This document shows, in pieces, positions 45,018-56,638 of a stretch of 64,000 bases of DNA; the first letter of the stretch is position 1; every line of letters begins with the position of its first letter. The stretch comes from Diplodia intermedia (taxonomy: Eukaryota > Ascomycota > Dothideomycetes > Botryosphaeriales > Botryosphaeriaceae), in NCBI GenBank assembly GCA_021495925.1, contig JAKEKT010000050.1:1-64000 (forward strand), written 5' to 3'. The position numbers and the translations under genes were made by a program. A model generated the notes under the pieces. It had not been told where the DNA came from. It searched no databases and saw nothing but the letters and a program-made list of their open reading frames with translations.

Positions 45018-47294
45018 ATGGGGGATGGATACTGCAAATGCAGAGCCCCGGATTTCCACGAGGTACCAGGTGGCGTCTTTTGTTACGGCTGTGGTAGCTC
45101 ACCACCGCCTGCGGAAGACCTGGAGCCTTTGGAAAAGACGGATAGAGCAGCGCCTCATTATCGACACACGGCTTTGGCCAAACCGACCGATTTCCGCTTG
45201 ATACGCCTCATCCATGGCCGAGACCAAAGCCCAATAGTATGCCACGTTCTCCAGTACGGGCTCGAAGAGCACCCCGGATATGAAGCCGTCTCGTATACAT
45301 GGGGCAATCCAAACGACCGGAAACAAATCTTCACCCAGTCGGGACCTCTGTCAGTGACTGCCAGCTGCCATGCTGCTCTATCCGGCCTGAGGCAGTGGAA
45401 AGATGATCGCTACCTTTGGATTGACGCCATCTGCATCAACCAGTCGGATACTCTGGAGAAGAATCACCAGGTGCCATTGATGAAGCAAATCTATGCAAAG
45501 GCTGACCGCGTTTTAATCCACTTGAGAAACACATCCAACTTACATATCCACCCTTTATTCGAAGCGCTGAGAAAAGGGGAACCTATCGCGCACCCAGATG
45601 GCCAAACCACCGCTACTCAATTTTTGTCTGAGGCTTGGTTTTCCAGAGCCTGGGTTTTACAGGAAGCTGCTGTCGCCAAATTCGCATACGTAATCATGGG
45701 TGCAGATGTCCTCAGTTGGTCATACGTCTGGCCGGGCCGCTTTCATGTTCTCGGACTTGAAGCAGTCAACCTGGAGAATAGGATCCCACCCGCACTCATG
45801 TACAAGGAGAGCAGACCGTTCAAGGATCTGGTCTCGCTCTTAAACGCCGCGCGAAGCTGTTCCTCTACAGATCCACGAGACCGTATATACGCATTGATGG
45901 GGCTACTCAAGAACTCCGACGACTTGAATTTGGTTGCGGACTACAACAAACCGGTCGAGCATGTGTATGCTGCAGTGGCAAGGCAAGCCATTGTGAATTA
46001 CAACCATTTGGACATTTTGGCCGAGGCTTCGCTTGAGCCTTACCTTTTACGTAAGGCCGTAGGAGATTTCACGCATCTCCACGACCTTCAAAGGATATTT
46101 CGATTGCGTCCAATCCCTCTCGATGAGCTTGTGATTTCCCAGTGGGATGTGGCATACCCCGGCGTCGACAGTTGGATATATGCGGTGAGACGAGTGAATG
46201 AATCAAGGACATCCCAGGAGCAGGCGAAGTGGATAGAAAAGGTACGAGATGAGTGGGACACACTGCAAAAGACCATCCAGAAAATCTCAATCGGCCCTTG
46301 GGCGGCTTTCAAGGTAGTGGACAGGCTTTATGCAGCTTTGGGCATCTCAAGAGCAGAAGAGGAGGAAGTCCTAGGCAAGGATGTCCTCCATTCCTCGTTT
46401 CTCGCCATCAGTGGGACTGCATACTTGTCCGACTCCACGGACACGCCAATGCGCCGTACATACCACTTCACTAATTTCGTGGAACGTCTGCCCTGGTGTA
46501 AGCGATCGCTGATCCGTGACGCGCTTTACTTTCACCACGTTGCAGCCGAGAAAATCCAGGGCGAGCTTTTGGAAGCACAACACTCCCTCCTATCCTTCGA
46601 ACTACTCGGGCAAAAGTTATGTGACTTGGAAGAATGGCAGCGAAGCAACAAAGAGGAACAGATGCTACATCTTCCCTCGTGGGTTCCCGACTTTCAAATC
46701 CATCGGGCCCTTCCATCACTGGCCTACTGGAGACCGAAGGTAGTAGGAGGACCCGAGTCCCCAACCGACATCCCGAAAAACGCCGGCACGGAAGGCATCG
46801 GCACCCTCCAAGTCAGGGCGCTCAAGGTGGACACAATCACAGACTCCCGCCCGCAAGGCGGGCTGCCCGCATCGCCCCGGCTCGAGTGGAAAGACGCCGC
46901 CGCCGCCGCCGTCGTCCGCCACGACAGCGCCAGCTTCTTCAAGCACTTCTCCGCAACCTTCGACCAAACCCTCTACGGCCGCCCGTTCGAGGACGTGTGG
47001 GACTTCCGCAAGTGTCGCCGCCTCTGCCCGACGAAGCGGGCTTTCGCCATCGCGCCCTTCGCGGCGTCCGCGTCCGACGGCGTTTACTTCCTGTCCGGCG
47101 CGAGCGTGCCGTTCGTGTTGAGGGCGGTGCCCGGGCGCGAGCGCGCGTTTCGGCTGCTTGGGGAATGCTACTTGCACGGGTGCAGGGGCCCGACGTTCGC
47201 GGATGATTACTTGGAGCTTCTTGGCGATTACCGCAGGCATTTCGGCGCGTCTACAGGGGAGGATCTGCCGTGGGAGACGGCGTATCTGGTGTGA
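45018..47294 (+). CDS. Heterokaryon incompatibility (HET) domain protein with N-terminal cysteine motif
   Basis: Single exon, 758 residues from the first ATG (MGDGYCKCRA); the frame is open 39 nt further up but has no ATG. The HET domain (about residues 85-235) shows YEAVSYTWGNP (88-98), RYLWIDAICINQSD, and WFSRAWVLQEAAV, followed by RDRIYALMGLL. HET proteins trigger cell death or growth arrest after fusion with a genetically different hypha, or act in defence; single proteins often have no known partner. Before the domain lies C6-x-C8 and C22-x2-C25 within VPGGVFCYGCG, a possible zinc site. The C-terminal half has no NACHT, WD or ankyrin repeats. Genes of this class are often polymorphic between strains. 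Confidence 0.92.
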   Translation: MGDGYCKCRAPDFHEVPGGVFCYGCGSSPPPAEDLEPLEKTDRAAPHYRHTALAKPTDFRLIRLIHGRDQSPIVCHVLQYGLEEHPGYEAVSYTWGNPNDRKQIFTQSGPLSVTASCHAALSGLRQWKDDRYLWIDAICINQSDTLEKNHQVPLMKQIYAKADRVLIHLRNTSNLHIHPLFEALRKGEPIAHPDGQTTATQFLSEAWFSRAWVLQEAAVAKFAYVIMGADVLSWSYVWPGRFHVLGLEAVNLENRIPPALMYKESRPFKDLVSLLNAARSCSSTDPRDRIYALMGLLKNSDDLNLVADYNKPVEHVYAAVARQAIVNYNHLDILAEASLEPYLLRKAVGDFTHLHDLQRIFRLRPIPLDELVISQWDVAYPGVDSWIYAVRRVNESRTSQEQAKWIEKVRDEWDTLQKTIQKISIGPWAAFKVVDRLYAALGISRAEEEEVLGKDVLHSSFLAISGTAYLSDSTDTPMRRTYHFTNFVERLPWCKRSLIRDALYFHHVAAEKIQGELLEAQHSLLSFELLGQKLCDLEEWQRSNKEEQMLHLPSWVPDFQIHRALPSLAYWRPKVVGGPESPTDIPKNAGTEGIGTLQVRALKVDTITDSRPQGGLPASPRLEWKDAAAAAVVRHDSASFFKHFSATFDQTLYGRPFEDVWDFRKCRRLCPTKRAFAIAPFAASASDGVYFLSGASVPFVLRAVPGRERAFRLLGECYLHGCRGPTFADDYLELLGDYRRHFGASTGEDLPWETAYLV

Positions 47295-48997
47295 ACCGCC
47301 CAAGTGAGTGTCGACAAGGCGGACAAAGATTGGGTGTGTTTGTACATACCTGCGTTTTGGATCACGGCAATTCATCATCAAACTTGGAACAAACATGAGG
47401 GGTTCCCCAGAAACCGGGTATATAAAGGCAGCCCCTCCAACCGATCTGGTCTTCGTTGCTAAGTATATGACCTCCCTTAGATGTGCGTATACCGTTCAGT
47501 GTCGTAAGACCATCTATATTGTTTTTGCCCTGATACGGCCCAGCCGCTCCTTCGTTCCACATCCTTCCTCTCCTCCGACTATAGTGCATACTCGTTCATG
47601 CCTATCCATTTCATCTGGATGGGATTTGACACTGTGCTGGCAACCACTTCGGGCTTGTACGCGTGCAAGCCGAGCCAGCCATGAGAGGCTGGTTGCTTCT
47701 TCTCGTATCGCCTCCAGCCCGACTTATACGACTGGGCAGCGGAAAAAGGAAAGGCGGGCGGGCGTCAGGGGCTCAGTGCGACATCTGCGAGCGGTCACTC
47801 ACATACTCCATGCGACACTGCAAAAGTCCGAACCGAAGTGGTTTCTTTTTGCCGCAAGCCGTACCTGGAGTGTGCGCGTTCTCCGGGTGGGAGCGTACTT
47901 TCCATCGACAAGTCGACTACGCCGTGCGTGCTCCACGCTGTCGAGGATCCCATCAGGCAGACCTTCCCCACGCACGCCAGCCGTGAACGACATGACGGTC
48001 GGCAGGTGGGTGCTGCACAATCCCATGGGCGCTGGTGCCGCTGGCATTGTATCAGCAGCATCCCGGAAGGACGGCCCCTTCGAGGTCGTCGCCATCAAGG
48101 ATCTGGTTCGCCGTAATTACCGCTGGTGATGGTCAGAAAAGGGAACATGGCTCGGTATCAGCCAGGCGGGTCAACAATCAAGATTTCAGCAAGGGCGAGG
48201 CCCATTCGTTGTTAGTTTGCTAGCAACCAAAAAATAAAACAAGCCAGCCTTGATCCGCATGGTCAAAGATTTCATAAAGATTGCCGAACAACTGCGCCCC
48301 CTCTACAATTGAAACCAAGCCAATACACAAAACATGCAAACTCCAAACAGACACTCACAAAACCCCCAGCCGGATCTAAAAAAGAATGTACGTACCTGTA
48401 GGTCGAACACTACCCGACAGCGCTCTGCACTAGCCCGATCCAGCAGGAGGACAGCTGGCTGCCTGCCTCCCCACATGTCCCGAGCATCCATATTAAAGCA
48501 CAGACACGCGCATCGCCCCCGGGATTGCCTTGCTTTGAATCGGAGTATTAATCTATTAAGCATCTCGACCCCGCAGCGGGTCGGTCGGTCTCCCGCAGCC
48601 CCTTCTTTCTTTTCTTTTTTTGTTTACCCGTGCAAGATGATTCACTGGAGTGCGACTTTGAGAGAAGTTAAGAGTCCCTTCCCGACACATCACCCACGAC
48701 ACCAGAAACCCGGCACCCAAAGACCAATCCAGCAACGCCGAATAGAAACCGGAGGAGAAAAAAAAAGGATACCAGATATTAGATACCATATCGATACCCC
48801 CACCATTCCGAAGAACCCGATAAAGAGACCAAAAAAACAAACCAGGCGGCTTCTGCTTTGGCAGAATCGCACACAGAAGGGGATATATCACACACATAAA
48901 GACCCGGAACTCCCAAAACCCATTCAAACCCAGTAAAAGGAAACCCACCCCATCCACATCTCCCGCATCAATCCAAGATTTTCCACCCCCCCATCAA
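47295..48997. other. Intergenic, with a kinase-like fragment
   Basis: 1.7 kb between the HET gene (+) and a membrane-protein gene (-). No complete gene. The end of a plus-strand frame at 47992-48129 resembles the start of a protein-kinase domain and is listed separately. Right part is AT-rich with A-runs, typical of a 3' flank. Confidence 0.5.
47992..48129 (+). pseudogene. Possible kinase N-lobe fragment
   Basis: The last 45 codons of a plus-strand open frame contain NPMGAGAAGIVSAA, like a glycine-rich ATP loop (GxGxxGxV), and 15 residues later VVAIKDLVRRN, like the VAIK lysine motif. A stop follows at once (48127-48129). No HRD or DFG motif is found nearby, so at most this is a relic or a first exon whose continuation I cannot place. 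Chance resemblance is possible. Confidence 0.3.
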
Positions 48998-51153
48998 CTA
49001 CGCCACCCCACTAACCTTCCTCCTCGTCACCCCCTCCCAGCCGCCCGCCAACCCCTCCTCCGCCGCCTTCCCACTGACGACCCTCTGCCTGCCCCCGCCG
49101 GCTCCCAGCGCCGTCCCCCTCTTCACGTCGCCCAGATCGCCGTCGACGACTTCGACGTCGACGCCGCTCCTGCTGACGACCCTCGGGCTGCTCTCGACGC
49201 GCGCGTACGCGGGGCGTTCCGGGCTGCGGCCCATGGACCGCCTGGTCGTGCCGCCGCCGTTGTTGTTGGGCAGGGCGAGCAGGTGGTTCGGGTGGGGTTC
49301 CCGGTGCGGTTGCGGTTGCTTCTTCTGCAGGAACATGCCGCCGCCGCCGTTGGGAGAGCGCCCCTTGGCGCCGCCCAAGATGCCTTCCTGCGCGTCGCGC
49401 AGGTCGCCGTAGTAGCGGGTTTTGCGCGTCGGGCTGCGCGAGGGCGACGAAAAGTTGGAGTGGGTGCCGGCGGGCTCGACGCTGCCGCGTCTGCTGCTGT
49501 GGTTGTCGGTGTGGTGCTGGTGGTGGCCGTGGGTTGGGAAGTAGCTCCAGGCGTCGGTGGTGCGGGTGACGGTCGAGTTGATGGTCATGGCGCGGCCGAT
49601 GTCAGAGGAGCGTTCGGACGAGATGGAACCGATTTCTGATTGGAACGAGGGCATGGGCGGGGGCATGGAGGCTCGCTTGTTGCTGTAGTAGTCGGCGTTG
49701 TGGTTCGCGACCGGCTGCGGCGAGGGAGGGTTCATGCGGAGGGGTTGCGGGCGCAGGTGGCCGGTGTTCTCGCCGTCGGATAGTGGCGAGAGCGGGCCGT
49801 TGTTGCTAATGATGTCTGTGTACATGGCAGCAGCAGCGACAGCGCCGTCGTCGTCGGCTTCAAAAGAGTAGCGTCGGACCAGGGGCTGCTTGGCGGTCGT
49901 CTCCTCCTCATCGTCCGAGGCTGACAAGTCTTCGGCATGGACGGTCCAGTTGTCACTCATCATGGATTGGCGCTGCTTGGACTTCTCAGAGCGGACAGGG
50001 GACCGCTCGGGGGAAGAGATGGGTGACATGGAATCGTAACCGCCCGGAGACATCTTTGGAAGATTCTTCAGGTCAAGCTTCGCAGGCATCATGCTGTCGT
50101 TTCGACCGTGCATGTAAACCCGTGACTCACGTGCTGATTGAGGGCTGTGGGGATTGTAAAGAACATTAGAGTTTCTCCTTGAATCCATGAACGGCATGGT
50201 CCGAACGTCGGGGATCAGAGGGTCATCCTGAGCATGAGAAGACCTGGTGGGGCTGGACATGGCGGTGCTGCCTGAAAGATCGCTAAAGCGCTTCTCAGGA
50301 CGAACAGTAATGTCAGACAAGGATGAGGTCTTGTGCTTGTGCCTAGTACCCCTGCGGGAGGTCAGGTTGTCCTCGAGTGGGTTCATGTCGGGAGGGAACT
50401 TGGAAATCTTGCGGAAAACCAGGACCAGGTAGAGACCAAGGCCGATCGAGATCAGATGCAGCCCGCCGACAGTCACAGAAGTCAACCAGGTAGTGAGCAG
50501 GATCTTGGAGGTAGCAAGGTCCGTGTTAAAGAAGGTGCGCCAGCGTCCATCAGCACCCGGGGCCTCCTGCCAGTTGGTGTTGGCTAGCATGGCAGTGAAG
50601 ACATAGAAGGGAATCAGGCCGGTGTCAATGACCAGGGTGAAGAAGTGGTAGCTGGCAGAGCTGGAAGGAGCGCGGCTCTTGGCAGGGCGGACGAGGTGGT
50701 AGATTGCGTAGAGATCACAGACGATGTCGACAGCAGCCTAGGAAGCGTGAATAAGTCTATTTCGCAAAAGCGGGTCCGGTCTGGACGTACTGGTACCCTG
50801 ATGATCCAGCCCTCGGTGGCCTGGGTTCCCTTGATGCAGATGACGCAGACAAGAAGACCGATGGCGCCGACTAGCTGGAGAATGCGGAAGCCAAACTGGA
50901 CCCAGCGCACCCATTTGATAGCGACCTTGACCCGCGGGCTCATGGGCTTCACGTTGCCCCGGCTCTGGGACAGGGCAAGATAGCTGTCGGGGTGCCTGTT
51001 GAAATCGACCAGCGGGCCATCCTGCTTCTTCGGCGGGCTCCTGGGCGGCTGGCGGCTCGCCTTGGTGACGGCCTTGGGATCAAAGCCGTAGAGGGTGTCG
51101 GACGTGGCCGAGTACCGCTGCGGCGGATTGTACATGTACGGCTGGGCAGGCAT
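48998..51153 (-). CDS. Four-transmembrane fungal membrane protein with long Ser-rich tail
   Basis: Two exons: 51153-50791 and 50737-48998; 700 residues. Hydrophobic segments: WVQFGFRILQLVGAIGLLVC, VDIVCDLYAIYHLV (weak), FFTLVIDTGLIPFYVFTAML and LTTWLTSVTVGGLHLISIGL. This four-helix layout with short loops is MARVEL-like, though I cannot assign the family. The N-terminal 80 residues are Pro/Tyr-rich and cytosolic in the model. After helix 4 a tail of about 450 residues is rich in Ser, Pro and Arg with many SP sites, for example SPISSPERSPVRSEKS, and a YSFEADDDG patch, pointing to phosphorylation. The start MPAQPYMYNPP is the first Met before the conserved-looking part. It is divergent from Arh1, 600 bp apart. 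Confidence 0.8.
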
Positions 51154-51755
51154 GGCGAAGACGGCGGAGAAGGAATGCGCGTGGCAGCCGGCTCTGCGCA
51201 CGCGACACAGGCAGCGCGGCTCGAGAAAAGAGAGGTGGGTGGTGGCGGACAAGACCTTGGTAGTGGGCGGCGGGCCATGTTAAGGCTGGTGATGGCGCGC
51301 ACAGTCTCCATGGCAACACGCAACCCTGGCAGGCGGGACCGCCGTGCCGCGTGCAGCCGCCTCGTTCTGGCGGCTAGCCAGGCACCTTTGGCGTTAGCGC
51401 GCGGCCGACGTGACCGGCATGGGCTGAAACGGCATCGCGGCACGCGTCGGGCAGGCGCGTTTGGTCGCGCTGGACAACACGCTGCGCGCCGTGGGCGTCA
51501 CCGGTTCCTGCTCGGGCACAGCATCCACAGCAGGTCGGGCGGCTGCTCAGCCCGCGGGCGGCTGACTCGCGGGCGCCAAGCTCCATCGCGATCTCGCCGA
51601 TCGTGACGAGCGGCGGTGGTGTTGTGCGCTGCGGGCGAGGGCCGATCGCGTTGAGCCGCGTGCGCTGGGCGATGACGCTGTGTGCCTGCCTTGGTTCGAC
51701 TCCGCGCTCCGACCTCCGACGCCGCCCGCTCTACTTTTCTCCAGCTCTCCAGGAA
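51154..51755. promoter_or_regulatory. Divergent promoter region
   Basis: About 600 bp of GC-rich DNA between the start codons of the membrane-protein gene and Arh1. No specific element named. Confidence 0.5.
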
Positions 51756-53508
51756 ATGCGCCTCCCACGCCCCGCGCCCTTCGTGTGCCGCGCCTGCTCG
51801 CACGGCTTGCGCGCGCCGCTGTCTCGCTCGTCCCTCGGCGCCAGGCATGCGTCGTCCGGCAGCTCTGCCTTCCCCTTCCGCGTGGCCGTGATCGGCTCTG
51901 GGCCGGCGGGCTTCTACTCGGCCTACCGGCTGATGTCCAGGATGCCCCGGGCTCACGTCGATATGTACGAGCAGCAGCCCGTCCCCTATGGCCTGGTCCG
52001 CTTTGGTGTCGCTCCAGACCACCCGGAGGTCAAGGTGAAACTCCCGCGCCTCCGCTTCTGCCGTGACTCGATGCTGAGACTGCGCAGTATTGCCAGGAAA
52101 AGTTCGAGGAAGTCGCTGCCTCCCCCCGCTTCACCTTCATCGGCAACGTCCAGGTCGGCACCCACCTGCCGCTCTCTGCCTTGGCCGACCACTACGATGC
52201 CATTCTGTTCGCGTACGGTGCCTCCAAGGACAAGGAGCTGAACATTCCAGGCGAGGGCCTGGACGGCGTGTACTCGGCCCGCGCTTTTGTAGGCTGGTAC
52301 AACGGGCTGCCGGAATATGCAGACTTGGATCCCGTGCTGGACACGGCCAAGGACGCCGTCATCGTTGGCCAGGGAAACGTCGCCCTCGATGTCGCGCGGA
52401 TACTGCTGAGTAACGTTGATGAGTTGCGAAAGACGGACATTGCCGAGCACGCTTTGGAGAAGCTCTCCCGCAGCAAGATAGACTCAATCCGCATCGTCGG
52501 TCGCAGAGGGCCCATGCAGGTTCGTGTTCGTGCCAACCTACACAGCCCAACACAGCTAACCTCGGCCAGGCTGCATATACCATCAAAGAAATCCGGGAGC
52601 TCTTCAACCTTCCCAATGTCTTCTTCAACCCCATCCCCTCGCCACTATTCCCGCCCCCGGAGTACAAGCTCAACCGCCAGATGACGCGCCTCACAAAGAT
52701 ACTCCAAGAGGGGTCACCCAATGGCGCTCCTCCCCAGGACTCCCCGGCCGGCACCAAGCAATGGGCCCTCAACCACTTCCTCGCACCTGCCGCCTTCCGC
52801 GGCGCTACCTCCGGCGCAGCCCGTATCAAGAACGCCATCTTCCGACATACCTCCTTCCGCGTGCCCCTCGGCGGGGACCGCGTGGACCCCTTCAACCGCT
52901 CCGCCACCGTCGAGCCGTCACCCGGCGGCTACACCACCACCTACCCTGCCGACATCGCCTTCCGCTCCGTCGGCTACAAGGCCGAGCCCCTCCCCGGCTT
53001 CGAAGCCCTCGGCATCCCCTTCTACCACCACAACGGCACCATCCCCCACGACGGCGACGGCCGCGTCGCCGCCACCCCTGTCCGCCGCGTCGAAACCGGG
53101 CGCCCCCCCACGCCCCCCGCCCCCGGCATCCCCGTCGAACCTCCCAACGGCACCATCCCCGACCACGGCAACGACCCCGTCACCTCCTTCGACCACCTTC
53201 CCGGCATGTACGTCGCCGGCTGGGTCAAGCGCGGGCCCACGGGCGTCATCCTCACCACCATGCAAGACGCGTTCTCGACGGCGGATTCGATCCTTGCGGA
53301 CTGGGCGAGGACCCGGCCGTTTTTGCCGAGTGATGCGAGGGGGTGGAAGGCGTTGAGGGACAGGGCCGTGGATGCCGGGGCGAGGCCGGTGAGCTGGGAG
53401 GATTGGAAGAGGATCGATGCCGCGGAGAGGGAGAGGGGGAAGGAGCAGGGAAGGGTGAGGGCGAAGTTTGTGAGGACGGAGGATATGCTTAAGGTGCTTG
53501 ATGGGTAG
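51756..53508 (+). CDS. ARH1: Mitochondrial NADPH:adrenodoxin (ferredoxin) reductase
   Basis: Three exons: 51756-52034, 52088-52519, 52570-53508; 549 residues. It passes electrons from NADPH to mitochondrial ferredoxin for Fe-S cluster and heme A synthesis. The first 38 residues are Arg/Ala/Ser-rich (presequence). FAD site: VAVIGSGPAGFYSAYRL; then PVPYGLVRFGVAPDHPEVK, at whose end intron 1 lies. NADPH site: VIVGQGNVALDVARILL and RIVGRRGPMQ, followed by intron 2. The C-terminal FAD block is GMYVAGWVKRGPTGVI. Length exceeds the usual 460-500 residues, partly because GIPxxxxNGTIP occurs twice (385-396 and 423-434), an apparent 38-residue tandem duplication. Confidence 0.93.
53023..53160 (+). repeat. 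Short direct repeats inside Arh1, 114-nt spacing
   Basis: The 15-nt word AACGGCACCATCCCC occurs at 53032 and again at 53146, each preceded by a GGCATCCCC word. The spacing is 114 nt, 38 codons, so the reading frame is kept. Confidence 0.8.
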
Positions 53509-53818
53509 GCTTTGGGGGATGTATGTATATGTGTGTGTGGGTGTGTGGGTGTGTGTGTACATTGGAGATGTGGGTGTTGTAAGATGTTCGGGATGAGTTA
53601 GAAAAAATAGAGGGATATGGCATCTGTAAGATGAACCTTTGGGCTACTCGCGATTGGAAGAACCCCTGTATGTGGCTGATCACCTTGCATACTCCGTCGC
53701 TTACACATCATGAGGGGTCTTCGGCCTCAGCCTTGTGCCATCTCACTCCACACACCTCTTGCACCATCCTCTCACTTGCCCCATCCACAACCAAGACGAC
53801 GACACTGCAGCAACCATC
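53509..53818. other. Short intergenic, same-strand neighbours
   Basis: 310 bp between Arh1 and the second HET gene. Contains a GT-rich tract near 53521-53562 directly after the Arh1 stop. It must hold both the Arh1 3' end and the HET promoter. Confidence 0.6.
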
Positions 53819-56225
53819 ATGGACGCCGAACGACCCTCCGACTCCGGTCGGCGGGGAAGCCATGCCGGCCTGGGCGCCATTCCCGCGACCTCTACCGGAA
53901 GAACCTCTTGGATACAGCGCAGAAGGAGCTTGTCGGACCTCAACAGCGACAAGCGAGCTCCGAAGCCTCACAGGCTCCAGCGAATCCCGCGCCGTACTTC
54001 GTTCGACGACGCCAGAAAATTGAGGGCGGACTGGCCCGGGCAGCTGTTCACGGGCTACGACGAAGACGGCATCCATTCCTGCTCCCACTGCCAGAAGGTT
54101 ACCATCGACCTTCGCCTGATTAGGTCGGAAACGGACATCGCGGGTAAGAAGCCGAGATTCTGGAAAAGAAAGCCGGCGTACCCCACGGGCGACTTGGGTG
54201 TGACTTATGCGGAAGCGAAAAGGGCTGCTGAAGAAGGTTGTCCGCTGTTTCTCAGCTTGGGTCCAAATATCGACCCGCGCGTAAACGTTGAAGATATGGT
54301 CAAGAGCCGGGACTGGTACTCAGAACTTCCCGACGCAATGCTTGAAAGGCCGATCATCTATACGCTGCCGGAAGCTCGCTGGTCTCCAAGAGATTCGGAG
54401 CCGTTCGTCACACTAAGATTTGAAAGAAATTTCGATGACGGTTGCCATGAATGGTTCCGCAAATGGACACTGTTCTCCCTTGATGGTATGCATATCTCCG
54501 TTCGTTGAAGCATGTCATGAGTTGCTCAAGGCACTACCAGGGAACCAGCTGCTGCCTCCGTCAATTCGCGGTCGTCAAGATTTGCTCACAGATTCGACAA
54601 ACTTACATCAGACCGCTCGTGACTGGATGAACGAATGCAACGAGCAAGATCCAGACTGTTCCAGCTACAGACATGAATATGCGCCTTTACGATTGCTCCA
54701 TGTTCGTCCAGAGAGCAAACACAATACGATCACCTTGGTTTCACCAAAAGAGCTTGTACCATACACTACACTGAGCTATTGCTGGGGTGGTGATCAACGA
54801 TTCAAAACGACATCCGAGACAATCGCGTCTGCGCAGTCCGGCCTACCTTTGGAAGTTTTACCGGAGACAGTGCAAGATGCGATCAAAGTCACACGCGAGC
54901 TAGGTCTGACTTACCTCTGGGTCGATAGTCTGTGCATCGTCCAGGATGATGAAGAGGAGATGCTGGACCAGATATCGCAGATGGCGCGCATATTTGAAGG
55001 GGCACATGTCACCATCGCCGCCTCACAGTCATCGCGCAGCTCTGATGGATTCCTTTCGACGTTGAATCCATTCGGACTACTCTGCAAGGTTTCCATCGCG
55101 AGAGAGGATGGCTCGAGCGGGGTTGCGGGGATCGGAAAGTGTTCGGAGCATGACCTGGAACATGCACCTATTGTGACCAGAGCCTGGACACTCCAAGAAA
55201 CCCTTCTTTCCCCTCGCATACTTTCATTCGAATGTGGTCATGTGCACTGGTATTGCCTTGAAGATAAAAGACAGTCTTGCATGGTCAGGCAATATTCATG
55301 GCATTGGTTGGGCTTCGACCCTGGCTTCAAATGGGTGCAGAATGATGATCCAACTCGAATCCACCGTTTTTACGATCGGACACTAGAGCTCTGGCCCCAG
55401 CGACTCCAACTATCCCCGCATTTAAGACGAATGAAGCTCAAGGAGATGAGCCCGTGGCAGAAACTCGTGTTAACGTATAGTACCCGACAGCTGACGTATG
55501 ACGCGGATAAGCTCGTCGCAATATCTGCCATCGCGGAGCGCATTTCCGAATTTGCCGACCAGGGCAGGTATTTGGCAGGAATGTGGGAGAAAAGTCTTTT
55601 GGAAGATTGCACATGGTCCGTCATTGGGAGCTCTACTCGTTTGGCGTCTGCACAGGGCTGGCAGGTGCCGTCATGGTCCTGGGCCTCTGTCTCCGGGAGA
55701 GTATGGTGGGAAGGTGTGAGACTTTCTGAGACAGGCGCCAAAGCATCGTGCCGCATTCTCTCTGCAGAAGTAACACTGAGATCTGAGAAGGCCCCTTTTG
55801 GTGACGTGGTTTCTGGAAAACTAATCATGGAAGGGCGACTCAAAAGAGCTCTTTGGATTTGGATGGAGGGTGTGAAGGGAGTTTGTTTGATTGAACTTCT
55901 GGATGACGAGCCTCTCACGGCGGGTGAGCTGATAAAGGTCTTTCATCCAGACGTAATGCAAGTGGGAAGGGGGAAGATGGTCGTATTCTGTCTTGAAGTC
56001 ATACCTCTCCGTGTAGCAGAATACTCTGTGTGGGATGGTGCTCCGAGAAAAAGATATGGCGGGATTGTGCTCATTCTAACCTACGACCAACGAACCAACG
56101 AATATCAGCGTGTTGGGTGTTATTTTGAAAACACGCCTACCACACTGTTGAACAAGAAGGAGAAAAAGACAGTAGAAAGGTGGTGGTCAAAAGCATGGAG
56201 GAAACAGACCGTCACAATAGTCTGA
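53819..56225 (+). CDS. Heterokaryon incompatibility (HET) domain protein
   Basis: Two exons: 53819-54485 and 54541-56225; 783 residues. The 55-nt intron (gtatgc to ctaccag) restores frame between a 222-residue N-terminal part and the HET part. The N-terminus is basic and Ser-rich, then has IHSCSHCQKVTIDL and later PRDSEPFVTLRF, as seen in the region before HET domains of this subtype. HET signature blocks: PYTTLSYCWGGDQRFKTT (about 298-315), LGLTYLWVDSLCIVQDDEEE, TRAWTLQETLLSPRILSF, and a late PSWSWASVSGRVWW. It belongs to the WVDSLCI subtype, unlike the WIDAICI subtype of the other HET gene, so the two are not recent duplicates. No second domain is recognised. A role in non-self recognition is inferred from the family. 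Confidence 0.9.
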
Positions 56226-56638
56226 GGGTTCGTTTTCACGCGTAGCAACGAGATTTCTTTTGCTCGCTACAGCTCTCTCTTTGCACCAATTAGTATCTTC
56301 AGCTATTTCCTGTCAAATTTGGCGATTCCGCTTGACCGATTAGCAAACAAAGACAAGCAGAGATTAAAATCACTTCCAGACTCGCCATCCTTCAATAGCT
56401 GCCCTTGACATTCTCACCTTCATAGGAGCTAGGTATAGATTTCCCCTTTCCCAGCGATTTGGCAACCCTTCATTCCAACCACGAGCCACAGCGCCCTCAG
56501 CACCAATCGCAAACCCCATCACCACCACCTCCACCCACGACGACGCCCCAAGCCCTCAAACAAACAACGCAATCCCCCTCCCCCTCCCCCAAGAACCAAA
56601 AAAAAAAAACCCCCCCAAAACGCAACCGCAACCCCCCA
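56226..56638. other. Intergenic between convergent genes
   Basis: 3' flank of the HET gene; the right end includes poly-A and poly-C runs. No gene seen. Confidence 0.55.
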
